Source of the DNA: Halomonas sp. ALS9
Lineage (GTDB): Bacteria; Pseudomonadota; Gammaproteobacteria; Pseudomonadales; Halomonadaceae
Direction: 5' to 3'
Assembly (NCBI RefSeq): GCF_001651035.1
Contig: NZ_LXRG01000054.1
Location: 1-64,000, forward strand
Length of the DNA stretch: 64,000 nucleotides
Shown here: piece by piece, positions 18,115 through 26,923 of the stretch
How the letters are laid out: each line of letters starts with the position of its first letter
Numbering within the stretch: the first letter of the stretch is position 1
Made by a program: the position numbers and the translations under genes
The notes under the pieces: model-generated
Told to the model about the DNA's origin: nothing
Database searches by the model: none
The model's input: the letters and a program-made list of their open reading frames with translations, nothing else

Positions 18115-19188
18115 TCACGACTCCCGAGTTGAAAAGTCGATACGCGGGTCTACCCACACGTAGGTCAAATCAGAAATCAGCTTGAGGATTAAGCCGATCA
18201 CGGTATACAGGAATAGGGTGCCGAAAATCACCGGATAATCCCGCTGCATGACCGCCTCAAAACCGAGCAGGCCCAGCCCGTCCAGGGAGAAGATCACTTC
18301 GATAAGCAGCGCACCGGTGAAGAAAATACCGATCATAGCGGCCGGTAGGCCGGCGATAATAATCAGCATGGCGTTGCGAAACACATGGCCGTAAAGCACG
18401 CGTCGCTCGTCGGCGCCCTTGGCGCGGGCGGTAATCACATACTGCTTGTGAATCTCATCTAGAAAGCTGTTTTTGGTCAGCATTGTCAGCGTGGCAAAGC
18501 TGCCAATCGATGCGGCGATGACCGGCAGCGTAATATGCCAAAAATAGTCTTTGACCTTGCCCCAGGCAGAAAGCTGGTCGAAGTCAGGCGAAGTTAAACC
18601 GCGTAAAGGGAAGATGTCCCAGTAGGTGCCCCCGGCAAACAGGACAATGAGTAGAATTGCAAACAGAAAGCCCGGGATGGCATAGCCGACAATCACTAGC
18701 CCTGATGACCAAACGTCAAACCGGGAACCGTGGCGCAGTGCCTTTTTGATGCCTAAAGGAATGGAGATTAAGTAGACCAGCAGCGTCGTCCAGAGCCCCA
18801 ACGATATGGAAACCGGCAGCCGCTCGATCATCAGCTCGGTGACCGGGCGATCACGGAAGAAACTGGTACCAAAATCGAGTGTGAGGTAGTCCGCCATCAT
18901 GCCGATAAAGCGTTGGTGGGCGGGTTTGTCAAAACCAAACTGTTGCTCTAGCTGTTCGATAAAGCGTGGGTCAATGCCTCGGGCGCCCCGTGAGTCGTCG
19001 CTGACCTGGACGTCGGCGCCGCCCATATCCAAGCGAGTGCTGGCCATGGCGTCGGCGCCTTCAAAACGCGCCAACATCTGATCAATTGGCCCGCCCGGCG
19101 CCGCCTGAACAATCATAAAATTGAGAAGCATGATCCCGAAGAGAGTCGGAATCATTAGCAGCAGTCGGCGTATAGTATAGCGAGCCAC
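18115..19188 (-). CDS. yejB: Peptide ABC transporter permease YejB
   Basis: Inner-membrane permease of 357 residues. It shows the N-terminal helix [20 protein letters not shown] and the following PGGPID segment seen in DppB/YejB proteins, and an EAA loop near [25 protein letters not shown] soluble insert (about 40-90) is characteristic of YejB. It forms the translocation pore with YejE. It lies 76 bp downstream of yejA, and a 2-bp gap separates it from yejE, so the four genes form one unit. Confidence 0.94.
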   Translation of the reverse strand: MARYTIRRLLLMIPTLFGIMLLNFMIVQAAPGGPIDQMLARFEGADAMASTRLDMGGADVQVSDDSRGARGIDPRFIEQLEQQFGFDKPAHQRFIGMMADYLTLDFGTSFFRDRPVTELMIERLPVSISLGLWTTLLVYLISIPLGIKKALRHGSRFDVWSSGLVIVGYAIPGFLFAILLIVLFAGGTYWDIFPLRGLTSPDFDQLSAWGKVKDYFWHITLPVIAASIGSFATLTMLTKNSFLDEIHKQYVITARAKGADERRVLYGHVFRNAMLIIIAGLPAAMIGIFFTGALLIEVIFSLDGLGLLGFEAVMQRDYPVIFGTLFLYTVIGLILKLISDLTYVWVDPRIDFSTRES

Positions 19189-19264
19189 AGAGCACTCCGA
19201 GGTTTATGACGATGAAGCCGTTAAGGATAAGCCGTTGCCATCCGTCGTTTTTATACCGGCAGCG

Positions 19265-21259
19265 TTAGCGGCCGCGTTGACGACGCTGCAGTGCTGCTTC
19301 ACGTTGGGTGTCTACCCACCACGCATCCATATCCATGGCGTAAGCTGGGAATGGCTCCGGGTAGCCAAACTTATCCCAAATGGCGATACGGGTTTCCCCT
19401 GAGTGGTAGTGGGGAATCACATAGAACCCCCAGCGCAGCACCCGGTCTAGCGCGCGGGTGGCGGTATCCAGCTCTTCACGGCCATCTGCACTAATGATCG
19501 TTTCCACCAGTGCATCGACCGTTGGGTGCGCTAGCGCCATTCGGTTGCGGCTTTGCGGCGCCTCGGCGGCGGCACTGGTCCAGAAGTCGCGCTGCTCATT
19601 GCCCGGATTATTCGACTGAGGGAAATGACTAATCACTATGTCATAGTCGTAATTGCGCTGCCGGTTTAAATATTGATTAATATCAACGATACGCAGTGAG
19701 GTCTGCACCCCCAAGCGGGCCATGTTGCGCAGCATGGGTTGAACCACGCGCTCAAGCCCCGAGTCGTAGAGCAACACTTCGAGGCTTAGCGGCCGCCCAG
19801 TTTCCTGATTGACTAATACGCCGTCTTCAACCAAGTAACCTGCCTCGCGTAGCAGATCGAGTGCTTTGCGTAGCCTCTCGCGCAAATCAGTGGGCTGCGC
19901 AATAGGTAGCGGCTCGGTAAACAGGCGGTCAGAACCATGGGAGGCTATCAACTCGTCACGGAAGGGCTCCAGTAGCGCTAGCTCTGCCTCCGAAGGCAGC
20001 CCGGTGGCTTCCATTTCAGAGTTTTGGAAAAAGCTCTCGGTGCGCTGGTAAGTGCCGTAAAAAATATTGGTATTAAGCCACGGAAAATCGAAGGCAAGGC
20101 TCAATGCTTCTCGCACACGTGGGTCTTGAAACTTCTCTTTACGCAGGTTGAAGACAAATGCCTGCATCATTGAAGGATTGACGTCCGGCACCGTCAGCCG
20201 CTTGACCAAGCCCTCTTCATAGGCAGGAAAATTATAGCCAATCGCCCAGGTGGCGGCGCGGGCATCGGTACGAAAGTCGGTCAGGCCGGCTTTGAACGCT
20301 TCCCAGGCAATATCGCGGTCACGGTAGTAATCGTAAATAATGCGATCAATATTGTAACGGCCAACGTTGACCGGTAAATCTTTACCCCAATAGTTCTCGT
20401 CGCGCTGATAAACAATTCGTCGACCAGGGTCAACTTCGCTAATGCGGTAGGGCCCGGAGCCTGGGTGCGCGACTAGGGTGGGTGAGGTGAACTCGCGGGG
20501 TTCCCAGTAGTGGCGGGGGAGTATGGGCAGTTGGGCAACGATTAACGGCAGCTCTCGGGAATCGGTATCGTTAAAGGTAAAGCGTACCTGATGCTCATTT
20601 AGGGCGATGGCTTCTTCCACCCCGGCGTAGTAGCTGGCGTAAAACGGATTACCCTTTTCACGAAGTAAGTTAAGCGAGAACACTACATCGTAGGCAGTAA
20701 CCGGTTCACCGTCTTGGAAACGTGCTTCCGGGCGCAAGTCGAATTCAATCCAATGCCGCTCAGGGTCAAGGCGAACGCCCTCAGCCAGCAGGCCGTAAAG
20801 GCTAAAGGGCTCGTTCGGGTTGCTGGCCATCAGAGTGTCGTAAATTTGTGAAATGCCGGTAACAGGCGTGCCGCGAATAATAAACGGGTTCGTAGAATCA
20901 AAGCTGCTTCCCACGGCGGTATGCGTAATAGTACCGCCTTTGGGGGCCTGCGGATTTACATGGGGAAAGTAGGGGAAGTCTGCGGGTAGCTCGGGGCTAT
21001 CGTAAAGCGATAGCGCATGAACGGTTTTAACCGGCACCACGTTATTCGCGTCGGTATTTAAATCACCCACCAGATTAGTGCTGGAAGCGGTGGTGGGTGA
21101 GTCACTGTTAGACGCCGTTTCTGAAGCTGCTGTCTCTGAGACTGCTGTCTCTGAAGCAATTGTCTCTGAGGCTAGCGTATCAGAAGCCAGTATCGATACG
21201 TTTAGCAGCAGGCCACTGATGAGTAGAAGCGTTTTCGCAAAAAACAAACCACGCGGCAT
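19265..21259 (-). CDS. yejA: Peptide ABC transporter substrate-binding protein YejA
   Basis: Periplasmic extracellular solute-binding protein family 5, about 664 residues. It has a signal peptide (hydrophobic FFAKTLLLISGLLLNVSILA), then a Ser/Glu/Thr/Ala-rich linker made of five pentapeptide repeats, then the binding fold beginning near VHALSLYDSPELP. The YejA-specific segments TALSLYDS-like HALSLYDSPE and YDYDIVISHFPQS are visible. ATG 21259 has GGGA eight bases upstream. ATG 21268 is possible and would add three residues. The linker is encoded by 15-bp tandem repeats and is probably variable in length between strains. It is the first gene of yejABEF. Confidence 0.92.
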   Translation of the reverse strand: MPRGLFFAKTLLLISGLLLNVSILASDTLASETIASETAVSETAASETASNSDSPTTASSTNLVGDLNTDANNVVPVKTVHALSLYDSPELPADFPYFPHVNPQAPKGGTITHTAVGSSFDSTNPFIIRGTPVTGISQIYDTLMASNPNEPFSLYGLLAEGVRLDPERHWIEFDLRPEARFQDGEPVTAYDVVFSLNLLREKGNPFYASYYAGVEEAIALNEHQVRFTFNDTDSRELPLIVAQLPILPRHYWEPREFTSPTLVAHPGSGPYRISEVDPGRRIVYQRDENYWGKDLPVNVGRYNIDRIIYDYYRDRDIAWEAFKAGLTDFRTDARAATWAIGYNFPAYEEGLVKRLTVPDVNPSMMQAFVFNLRKEKFQDPRVREALSLAFDFPWLNTNIFYGTYQRTESFFQNSEMEATGLPSEAELALLEPFRDELIASHGSDRLFTEPLPIAQPTDLRERLRKALDLLREAGYLVEDGVLVNQETGRPLSLEVLLYDSGLERVVQPMLRNMARLGVQTSLRIVDINQYLNRQRNYDYDIVISHFPQSNNPGNEQRDFWTSAAAEAPQSRNRMALAHPTVDALVETIISADGREELDTATRALDRVLRWGFYVIPHYHSGETRIAIWDKFGYPEPFPAYAMDMDAWWVDTQREAALQRRQRGR
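21120..21194 (-). repeat. 15-bp tandem repeat in yejA (five copies)
   Basis: Units start at 21120, 21135, 21150, 21165 and 21180, each a variant of TCTGARGCTGCTGTC. On the coding strand they give the pentapeptides SDTLA/SETIA/SETAV/SETAA/SETAS just after the signal peptide. Confidence 0.85.
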
Positions 21260-21301
21260 TGGTAACATCCCATGTGAACAAAGCCAGCTAGTTAATTTAA
21301 A

Positions 21302-22525
21302 TTAACGTCCTGAAAGTGTCAGCAGCTGGCCAGGTTGTAAAGCGCTGGGGCGTTCAATCGCATTCCAGCGGATAAGGTCTTGCTGGTCAACATTATACCG
21401 AGCTGCAATCGCAGAGAGACTATCGCCCCTTTCAACGCGGTGGGTATTGCCATTGCTGTTTTGCGCAAACGCTTGGTTGCTGTCTTGTGTCTGACTGTCG
21501 CCCTGTGCAAGTTGCGCAAGCACCTGCGTATCGATTTCTTCAGGTACCAGCAGTGTCTGGGCGCTACGGGGATCGATACTACCGTTAAGCAGGCCTGGAT
21601 TTAGCTCTACTAACGCAGTTTGACTGACATTCAGTAGCTGCGAGGCTTCTGAGAGAGTCACCGGATGGGACAGCTGTACTTTGGCAAAAGCCGGGTCAAC
21701 GTGTATTTCCGGCAAACTTACGCCGTATTGCTCAGGATCGTTAATGATCGTCGCGATTGCTTTCAGCTTGGGCACATACTGCATGGTTTCATAGGGTAGC
21801 GAGAGATCCCAGTAATCGCCGTTTAAACCTTGCCCCAGGGCCTGACGCTGAGCGCGGTTAACGGTGCCTGCGCCTGCATTATAAGCGGCTAACGACAGCA
21901 TTAAATCACCTTCGTACCACTGATCAGCCTGCATTTCCAAGTAGTCCAACGCCGCTTCGGTAGAGGTCACCACGTCTAACCGACCGTCATAATTACCATT
22001 TCGCACCAAGCCCAGTGCATCGCCGGTACCGGGCATAAACTGCCATAGTCCAGCGGCGCCGCGGTGGCTCCGGGCGCCTGGATCAAAGGAGCTCTCTACA
22101 AAAGGAATCAACGCGATTTCGCCAGGCAAACCGCGCTCGCTAACTTGCTGGGTAATCCAGGCAAGCCAAGGGGTGGCGCGTTCGGTGATAGTGGCAATAT
22201 TTTCGGGGCTTGAGCGGTAGTACTCAATCCATTCGTCTACCCGTGCTTGGGCCTCGGCGGGCAGTGACTTCTCTTGCCACTGAAAGCTTTTACGCAGCGT
22301 TGTCCAGGCGTCTTGGGGTTCCAGTTCCAGCGCTTCCCAAAAATGGATATGGAATGGCGTTGGGTGTGGCTTTGTAGCGTCTACTGACGTGCCTGCTGAT
22401 GAAGTTGGTCTTTCATAGGCTGTGGCAGAGGCTTGAGAACTTGCCGCAGCGGCTAACATTAGGCCCATAATTACGGTACTGCCGGCGCTCAGCATCAAGC
22501 GCTGGCGAATCGTTCGATAGGTCAT
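21302..22525 (-). CDS. mltD: Membrane-bound lytic murein transglycosylase D-like protein
   Basis: Peptidoglycan lytic transglycosylase of 407 residues. It has an N-terminal signal/anchor segment (about 10-33) without an evident lipobox, an SLT domain around 125-255 with the catalytic glutamate E144 in IPFVESSFDPGA, and the motifs GLWQFMPGTG and SLAAYNAGAGTV. A C-terminal LysM domain lies at about 360-405 (HRVERGDSLSAIAARYN), with a weaker LysM-like segment near 290-335. It cleaves glycan strands in the periplasm. The order mltD-gloB-yafS-rnhA-dnaQ is the same as in E. coli, which supports the symbol, although E. coli MltD is a lipoprotein with two LysM repeats. Confidence 0.9.
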   Translation of the reverse strand: MTYRTIRQRLMLSAGSTVIMGLMLAAAASSQASATAYERPTSSAGTSVDATKPHPTPFHIHFWEALELEPQDAWTTLRKSFQWQEKSLPAEAQARVDEWIEYYRSSPENIATITERATPWLAWITQQVSERGLPGEIALIPFVESSFDPGARSHRGAAGLWQFMPGTGDALGLVRNGNYDGRLDVVTSTEAALDYLEMQADQWYEGDLMLSLAAYNAGAGTVNRAQRQALGQGLNGDYWDLSLPYETMQYVPKLKAIATIINDPEQYGVSLPEIHVDPAFAKVQLSHPVTLSEASQLLNVSQTALVELNPGLLNGSIDPRSAQTLLVPEEIDTQVLAQLAQGDSQTQDSNQAFAQNSNGNTHRVERGDSLSAIAARYNVDQQDLIRWNAIERPSALQPGQLLTLSGR

Positions 22526-22555
22526 AGTTGCATTCGTTTGGTTTCGATAGCGTTC

Positions 22556-23323
22556 TTAAAAACGGTTCTTCCACTCGCGTAGAGTGGTGAACGTTGCGAG
22601 ATCATCATTATTAACACCCTGGGTACCTGCCGCCTGGCGCACGCTATCAGTGCCCACACGAAGGTAGGGGTTAATTTTCAGCTCGCGTCCTATCGTGCTG
22701 GGTAAGGTGGGGCGATCCAATGCCCGCGCCTTTTCACACTCCTGCAAGGCGTGTTTGACGTCTTCGTTTTCAGGATCCGCAGCACGAGCAAACGTTAGGT
22801 TTGCCTGAGTGTACTCATGGGCTGCAAAGACCAGCGTATCTTCAGGGAGTTCCGCAAATTTTTTCAGCGCGGTATACATTTGCTCCGGCGACCCTTCGAA
22901 TAAACGACCGCAACCGGCGCAGAAAAGTGTGTCACCGCAGAACAGTAGTGCAGGAATACCGGCGGTAAAGTAGCTGATATGATCCAGCGTGTGGCCAGGT
23001 GTTTCCATGACGTCAAACAAACGGCCCATAATGCGGACTTCGTCGCCGTCACCCACGGTTTCATCAATGCCTTCAATGTTAGGATTGGCGGGGCCAATCA
23101 CATGAGGGGCGTAGCGTTTAATTAATTCCGCTAAACCACCGGTATGATCATGATGATGGTGGGTAATCAGAATACAGTTTAGGGTTAGCGACTCACGCTC
23201 AAGAAACTCGATCACCGGGGCAGCTTCACCGGGATCCACCACGCAAACGCTTTGACTGTTATCTTGTCTTAATAGCCAAATATAGTTGTCGCTAAGGGCG
23301 GGGATCGGTGTCACGCTCATCAT
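22556..23323 (-). CDS. gloB: Hydroxyacylglutathione hydrolase (glyoxalase II)
   Basis: Metallo-beta-lactamase-fold enzyme of 255 residues that hydrolyses S-lactoylglutathione to lactate and glutathione. The metal motif THHHHDHTGG is at 54-63, with later ligands in ETPGHTLDHISY and FCGDTLFCAGCGRLFEG. The C-terminal substrate-binding helices end in TLREWKNRF, typical of bacterial GloB. ATG codons at 23323 and 23320 are both possible. It is divergent from yafS and is probably co-transcribed with mltD (30-bp gap). Confidence 0.95.
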   Translation of the reverse strand: MMSVTPIPALSDNYIWLLRQDNSQSVCVVDPGEAAPVIEFLERESLTLNCILITHHHHDHTGGLAELIKRYAPHVIGPANPNIEGIDETVGDGDEVRIMGRLFDVMETPGHTLDHISYFTAGIPALLFCGDTLFCAGCGRLFEGSPEQMYTALKKFAELPEDTLVFAAHEYTQANLTFARAADPENEDVKHALQECEKARALDRPTLPSTIGRELKINPYLRVGTDSVRQAAGTQGVNNDDLATFTTLREWKNRF

Positions 23324-23434
23324 CGACGAGATCCTTTAAGTTACGAAAAAATACATCAAACTTTGCGCTTATTAGCGCTAAATCGGTGCGTAAAAGGCGT
23401 TAAAAAGCAGTTACTGTGGAGGGAAGCGCTGTTC

Positions 23435-24295
23435 ATGTCAAATTCGACGACGGCCACGACACTGGCTAAGCGCTTACAAAGTAGCCAGCCTTATTGGCAA
23501 ACAGAGGCGGGGCGTTCGCTTTGGGAAACCCAGCGTGCCTGCTTAGGGCCCGTAGTGGAATCGCGTGTGGGCGGCCATAGCCTGGAAATGAGCATGGGGC
23601 CAGCACTGATGACCATGTCGGCTATTGCGCACCCCATACGCTGGTCGCCTACACGTCAATTAGCCGATACCGATAGCACTTTAATATGTCCACCGGATCA
23701 GCTTGCGCTGCCGGATCGCTGTTTGGACGTCATGGTCATTCACCACTGGCTTGAGCATTTGGCCGATGCCCACTTTGCGCTTCAAGAGGCCGCTCGGGTC
23801 ACTGCCGATAACGGCATTATCGTGCTGTTTGGCTTTAACCCGATTGGCGTGAGCGGTCTTGCCCGGCAGTTGCGGAAGCGCCAGCAGGCCTTCCCCTGGA
23901 GCGGTGCCTGGCGCTCTGCAAGCCGCCTGCGCGATTGGTTGGCGTTTGTCGACTTCGAGGTGGAGCGGGTAGACTATTGCTGTTTTCGCGGGCGAATGAA
24001 TGCCAAGTGTGGTGAGTATTGGGAGTCGTTAGGGCGGCGGCATAACCTGCCGCTGGGCGAAAGTTATATGATTCAGGCACGACGCCAGCAACGCCAAGCG
24101 CCGGTGGAGCGCCTGAAATTTGGCTTGAAGGCACCGGTATCTCCGGCGTCGTTGGGTGTTACCCGTTCAGGTACCTCTGCCCACTGCCAGCCTTATCAAG
24201 CGTATTTGCCTCAAGTGGAACCGACTAAAAGGCATAAAGCCGAGTCTCAAAAAGCTATGTCTCAAAAAGCTGAGCCTCAAAAGCCTGAGTCTTAA
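23435..24295 (+). CDS. yafS: YafS-like class I SAM-dependent methyltransferase
   Basis: Putative methyltransferase of 286 residues between gloB and rnhA, the same position as E. coli yafS. The core shows LALPDRCLDVMVIHHWLEHLAD, the motif IV region of the methyltransferase_11 type. The classic GxGxG loop is not obvious and seems divergent. The substrate is unknown. ATG 23435 follows a GGAGG 12 bases upstream. A longer frame from 23363 lacks support. The last 20 residues are a low-complexity tail (SQKA/EPQKP) encoded by a 15-bp tandem repeat that continues past the stop codon, so the C-terminus appears to have been remodelled by repeat expansion. Confidence 0.8.
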   Translation: MSNSTTATTLAKRLQSSQPYWQTEAGRSLWETQRACLGPVVESRVGGHSLEMSMGPALMTMSAIAHPIRWSPTRQLADTDSTLICPPDQLALPDRCLDVMVIHHWLEHLADAHFALQEAARVTADNGIIVLFGFNPIGVSGLARQLRKRQQAFPWSGAWRSASRLRDWLAFVDFEVERVDYCCFRGRMNAKCGEYWESLGRRHNLPLGESYMIQARRQQRQAPVERLKFGLKAPVSPASLGVTRSGTSAHCQPYQAYLPQVEPTKRHKAESQKAMSQKAEPQKPES

Positions 24296-24343
24296 AAGTC
24301 CGAGCCTTAAAAAACTGAGTTTTAAAAACGTGGGCTATTTAAA
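24239..24343 (+). repeat. 15-bp tandem repeat running through the yafS stop codon
   Basis: Seven units begin at 24239, 24254, 24269, 24284, 24299, 24314 and 24329, and the first six are well conserved (consensus GCTGAGTCTCAAAAA). In units 4-6 a C to T change turns CAA into TAA. The first of these, at 24293-24295, is the yafS stop. Confidence 0.88.
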
Positions 24344-24358
24344 CTGAGCCATTAAACA

Positions 24359-24850
24359 TTGACTCACACAAACCATGGGATCAAGAGATTGACTAGAGAG
24401 GCGGCCGGAGATCTACCCCGGGTAACGGTTTATACCGATGGAGCGTGCCGGGGCAATCCAGGCCCCGGCGGTTGGGGTGTCGTGCTGGCGAGTGGTCAGC
24501 ATGAGAAAACCCTGAAAGGTTATGAGGCGGATACCACTAATAACCGCATGGAGTTAATGGCGGCGATCATGGCACTGCGCACCCTTAATACCCCGTGTGA
24601 AGTGGCGCTATGGACTGACTCCCAGTATGTTCGCCAGGGTATTACCCAGTGGATTCATAACTGGATCAAGCGCGGCTGGAAAACCGCTGCCAAGCAGCCG
24701 GTCAAAAATGCTGAGCTGTGGAAAACCCTGCACGAAGAGACCCAGCGTCACCAGGTCGAGTGGCACTGGGTAAAAGGGCACAGTGGCCACCCAGGCAACG
24801 AGCGCGCCGACTCGTTGGCCAACGAAGCGATTGATGAGCATCAAAATTGA
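24359..24850 (+). CDS. rnhA: Ribonuclease HI
   Basis: Endonuclease that degrades the RNA strand of RNA:DNA hybrids. The 163-residue frame contains the whole domain from [19 protein letters not shown], with the four acidic metal ligands in [21 protein letters not shown] and NERADSLA. The start is unsure: TTG 24359 gives about 20 residues before the domain, and TTG 24389 (ten codons later) gives a more usual length, but neither has a good ribosome-binding site. No in-frame ATG exists. The 15-bp repeat array lies just upstream and may have displaced the original start. Next to dnaQ, as in E. coli. Confidence 0.93.
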   Translation: MTHTNHGIKRLTREAAGDLPRVTVYTDGACRGNPGPGGWGVVLASGQHEKTLKGYEADTTNNRMELMAAIMALRTLNTPCEVALWTDSQYVRQGITQWIHNWIKRGWKTAAKQPVKNAELWKTLHEETQRHQVEWHWVKGHSGHPGNERADSLANEAIDEHQN

Positions 24851-24871
24851 TGAGTACCCAAAGAGGAGGGC

Positions 24872-25612
24872 ATGATGCGTCAGGTAATCCTGGATACTGA
24901 AACTACGGGTATCGACCCAAAAGATGGCCACCGCCTAGTCGAAATTGGTGCTATTGAAATGGTCAACCGACGCTTCACTGGTCGCACTTATCATCAATAC
25001 ATCAACCCCGAACGGCATATCGATGCTGAGGTAGTCGCCGTCCACGGGATTGACGATGCAAGAGTCGCCAACGAGCCGGTGTTCGCGAAAATAGCCGATG
25101 AGTTTTGGGCGTTTATTGAAGGCGCTGAGCTGGTTATTCATAACGCCCCCTTCGATGTGGGTTTTATTGATCACGAGCTGGGCATGCTGAATCAGCAGCG
25201 TAAAGCGCCTGTACTAGGCCCAGTCAGCGAGCATTGCAGGGTACTCGATACGCTGACCATGGCGCGCAAAATGCACCCCGGCCAGCGCAACAGTCTTGAT
25301 GCATTGTGCAAACGTTACGATATCGACAACGGCCATCGGGTGCTGCACGGCGCCTTGTTAGACTCTGAAATCCTCGCCGAAGTCTATCTGGCGATGACTG
25401 GCGGGCAGACCGCGCTGACTTTAGATGCGGCCTCTGCAGCGGAACAGGAGCAGGCGGATACCTCCAATGAAGGATTGTCGATTCAACGTCTATCCCTAAC
25501 GCCTGGTCAACTGCGCGTGGTGCGTCCTACCGAGGCAGAGCAAGCGGCCCATAAGGCCAAATGCGAGGCGCATAAGCTTCATTGGTTTGAGGGTGCGGCC
25601 AGCGATGCTTAG
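24872..25612 (+). CDS. dnaQ: DNA polymerase III epsilon subunit (proofreading exonuclease)
   Basis: 3'-5' exonuclease of 246 residues that proofreads for the replicative polymerase. The DEDDh motifs are present: ILDTETTGID (D8, E10), VIHNAPFDVGFID, and NGHRVLHGALLDSEILAEVY with the catalytic histidine and aspartate. A C-terminal tail of about 60 residues (proline/glutamate-rich) would bind the polymerase alpha subunit. ATG 24872 is followed by a second ATG, with AGGAGG seven bases upstream. The 3' end overlaps nudC by 8 bp. Confidence 0.95.
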   Translation: MMRQVILDTETTGIDPKDGHRLVEIGAIEMVNRRFTGRTYHQYINPERHIDAEVVAVHGIDDARVANEPVFAKIADEFWAFIEGAELVIHNAPFDVGFIDHELGMLNQQRKAPVLGPVSEHCRVLDTLTMARKMHPGQRNSLDALCKRYDIDNGHRVLHGALLDSEILAEVYLAMTGGQTALTLDAASAAEQEQADTSNEGLSIQRLSLTPGQLRVVRPTEAEQAAHKAKCEAHKLHWFEGAASDA

Positions 25613-26390
25613 ACGAGAAATTCCCCATCATGAACAAGCCGGGCGGGTAATTCGCCTGTCGCGCAGCTTATTGGCGCCCGCACCGTTAAACGGCAGCGAA
25701 GAGTTAACCCCGCTGCAACCCTACCAACCCTGGACAGAGCAGATGCAGCCGCTGTGTTACTGGGATGATGAACCGGTGGCGCTGCTTGTTGAACCCCAGG
25801 CCGGAAGCGGTTGGATTGATGGTCGGCAGTGGATGAGCGAGCTCTCCACCGCCTGGTTTAGCCTGCTCTCTACGGCGCTGCAGGTGGGTGCCTGGCTGGA
25901 AAATCACCGCTTCTGTGGTCGCTGTGGCGCGCAGGCTACCAAGCTGAGCGCGGAATTTGCGATGCACTGCCACGCCTGCGGTCACCGCAACTATCCACGT
26001 ATTTCCCCGTGCATCATTACCCTGGTGACCAGCGGGGAGGCGATGCTGCTGGCCCGTAGCCCGCGCTTTCCACCGGGACGGTACTCCACGTTAGCCGGTT
26101 TTATCGAACCGGGGGAGTCAGCGGAAGAGGCGGTGCATCGCGAGGTGTTTGAGGAAGTGGGCGTGCATATCGATCAACTGCGTTATCACCAAAGTCAGGC
26201 GTGGCCATTCCCGCACTCGCTGATGTTTGGTTATTTCGCTGAAGCCACTACCCGGCGCATTCGCATCGATGGGGTAGAAATTAGTGACGCTGCGTGGTTT
26301 TCTCCCCGCCAGTTGCCCTCTCTGCCGCCACCTTACTCGATATCCCGCGAGCTGATCGAAACCCATTTGGCACGCTGGCGCGAAGAGTAA
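25605..26390 (+). CDS. nudC: NAD+ diphosphatase / NAD-cap decapping hydrolase NudC
   Basis: Nudix enzyme of 261 residues that splits NAD(H) to NMN(H) and AMP and can remove NAD caps from RNA. A zinc ribbon is visible as CGRCG...CHACG (about 105-130). The Nudix box runs from GFIEPGESAEEAVHREVFEEVG, with its REVFEEVG core intact, and the NudC-specific SQAWPFPHSLM follows. ATG 25605 overlaps the end of dnaQ (stop 25610-25612). An in-frame GTG at 25587 is less likely. Coupling to dnaQ is an arrangement of this lineage. Confidence 0.94.
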   Translation: MLRREIPHHEQAGRVIRLSRSLLAPAPLNGSEELTPLQPYQPWTEQMQPLCYWDDEPVALLVEPQAGSGWIDGRQWMSELSTAWFSLLSTALQVGAWLENHRFCGRCGAQATKLSAEFAMHCHACGHRNYPRISPCIITLVTSGEAMLLARSPRFPPGRYSTLAGFIEPGESAEEAVHREVFEEVGVHIDQLRYHQSQAWPFPHSLMFGYFAEATTRRIRIDGVEISDAAWFSPRQLPSLPPPYSISRELIETHLARWREE

Positions 26391-26415
26391 GCGTCGCCGC
26401 GTGCCGATAGGACGA

Positions 26416-26727
26416 TTACTCGCTGGGGAATAAGCTAGTCAGCTTAGTGGCCAGCATGACATTACCGGTGGCTTTTAGCTTGCCGGTCATGAACGCCGTC
26501 ATACCATTGATCTCGCCACTCATAATGCCTTTTAGCGTGTCTGTGGTTAGGCTTAAGCTGACAGAAGGATCATCGTGCTCACCCTCTTGTACGTCCAGCG
26601 TGCCATCTTGAATATTTAAGTAGTAGCTGCCGGCATCGGTAAAGTGAAACTGGAAAACTTCATTCATGCCCTTTGCTGCTTGAGGATTGAAACGCGCTTT
26701 TAGCTTCTCAAGGGTGTTGTTTGACAT
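26416..26727 (-). CDS. SCP2 sterol-binding domain protein
   Basis: A 103-residue single-domain SCP2 protein (lipid-carrier fold). The segment FHFTDAGSYYLNIQDG and the helix SGEINGMTAFMTGKLKATGN, ending in the hydrophobic LATKLTSLFP, match the family. It is probably a cytoplasmic binder of fatty acyl chains or other hydrophobic molecules. The ligand is unknown. It is monocistronic and converges on nudC. Confidence 0.88.
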   Translation of the reverse strand: MSNNTLEKLKARFNPQAAKGMNEVFQFHFTDAGSYYLNIQDGTLDVQEGEHDDPSVSLSLTTDTLKGIMSGEINGMTAFMTGKLKATGNVMLATKLTSLFPSE

Positions 26728-26923
26728 AACATATCTCTCAGTTAAGTAGATGGAGCTTAATTAGTTCGGGTTAGGGCTAGTCACCGTAACCAAAATAAAC
26801 AGTCATTAAGGCAAGCGAGGTTATTTCATACGTGCGTTCCAATCAAGCACGCTAGCCATAATCAGCAAACGCATATACAACGCACCAGCAATAAAGGAAT
26901 TATTCCTCTAATGGAGAATGTCA

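Noticed and set aside
24239-24343. CRISPR-like array
   Set aside because: Units are 15 bp, contiguous and without spacers, so this is a minisatellite. No array or cas gene is present in the window.
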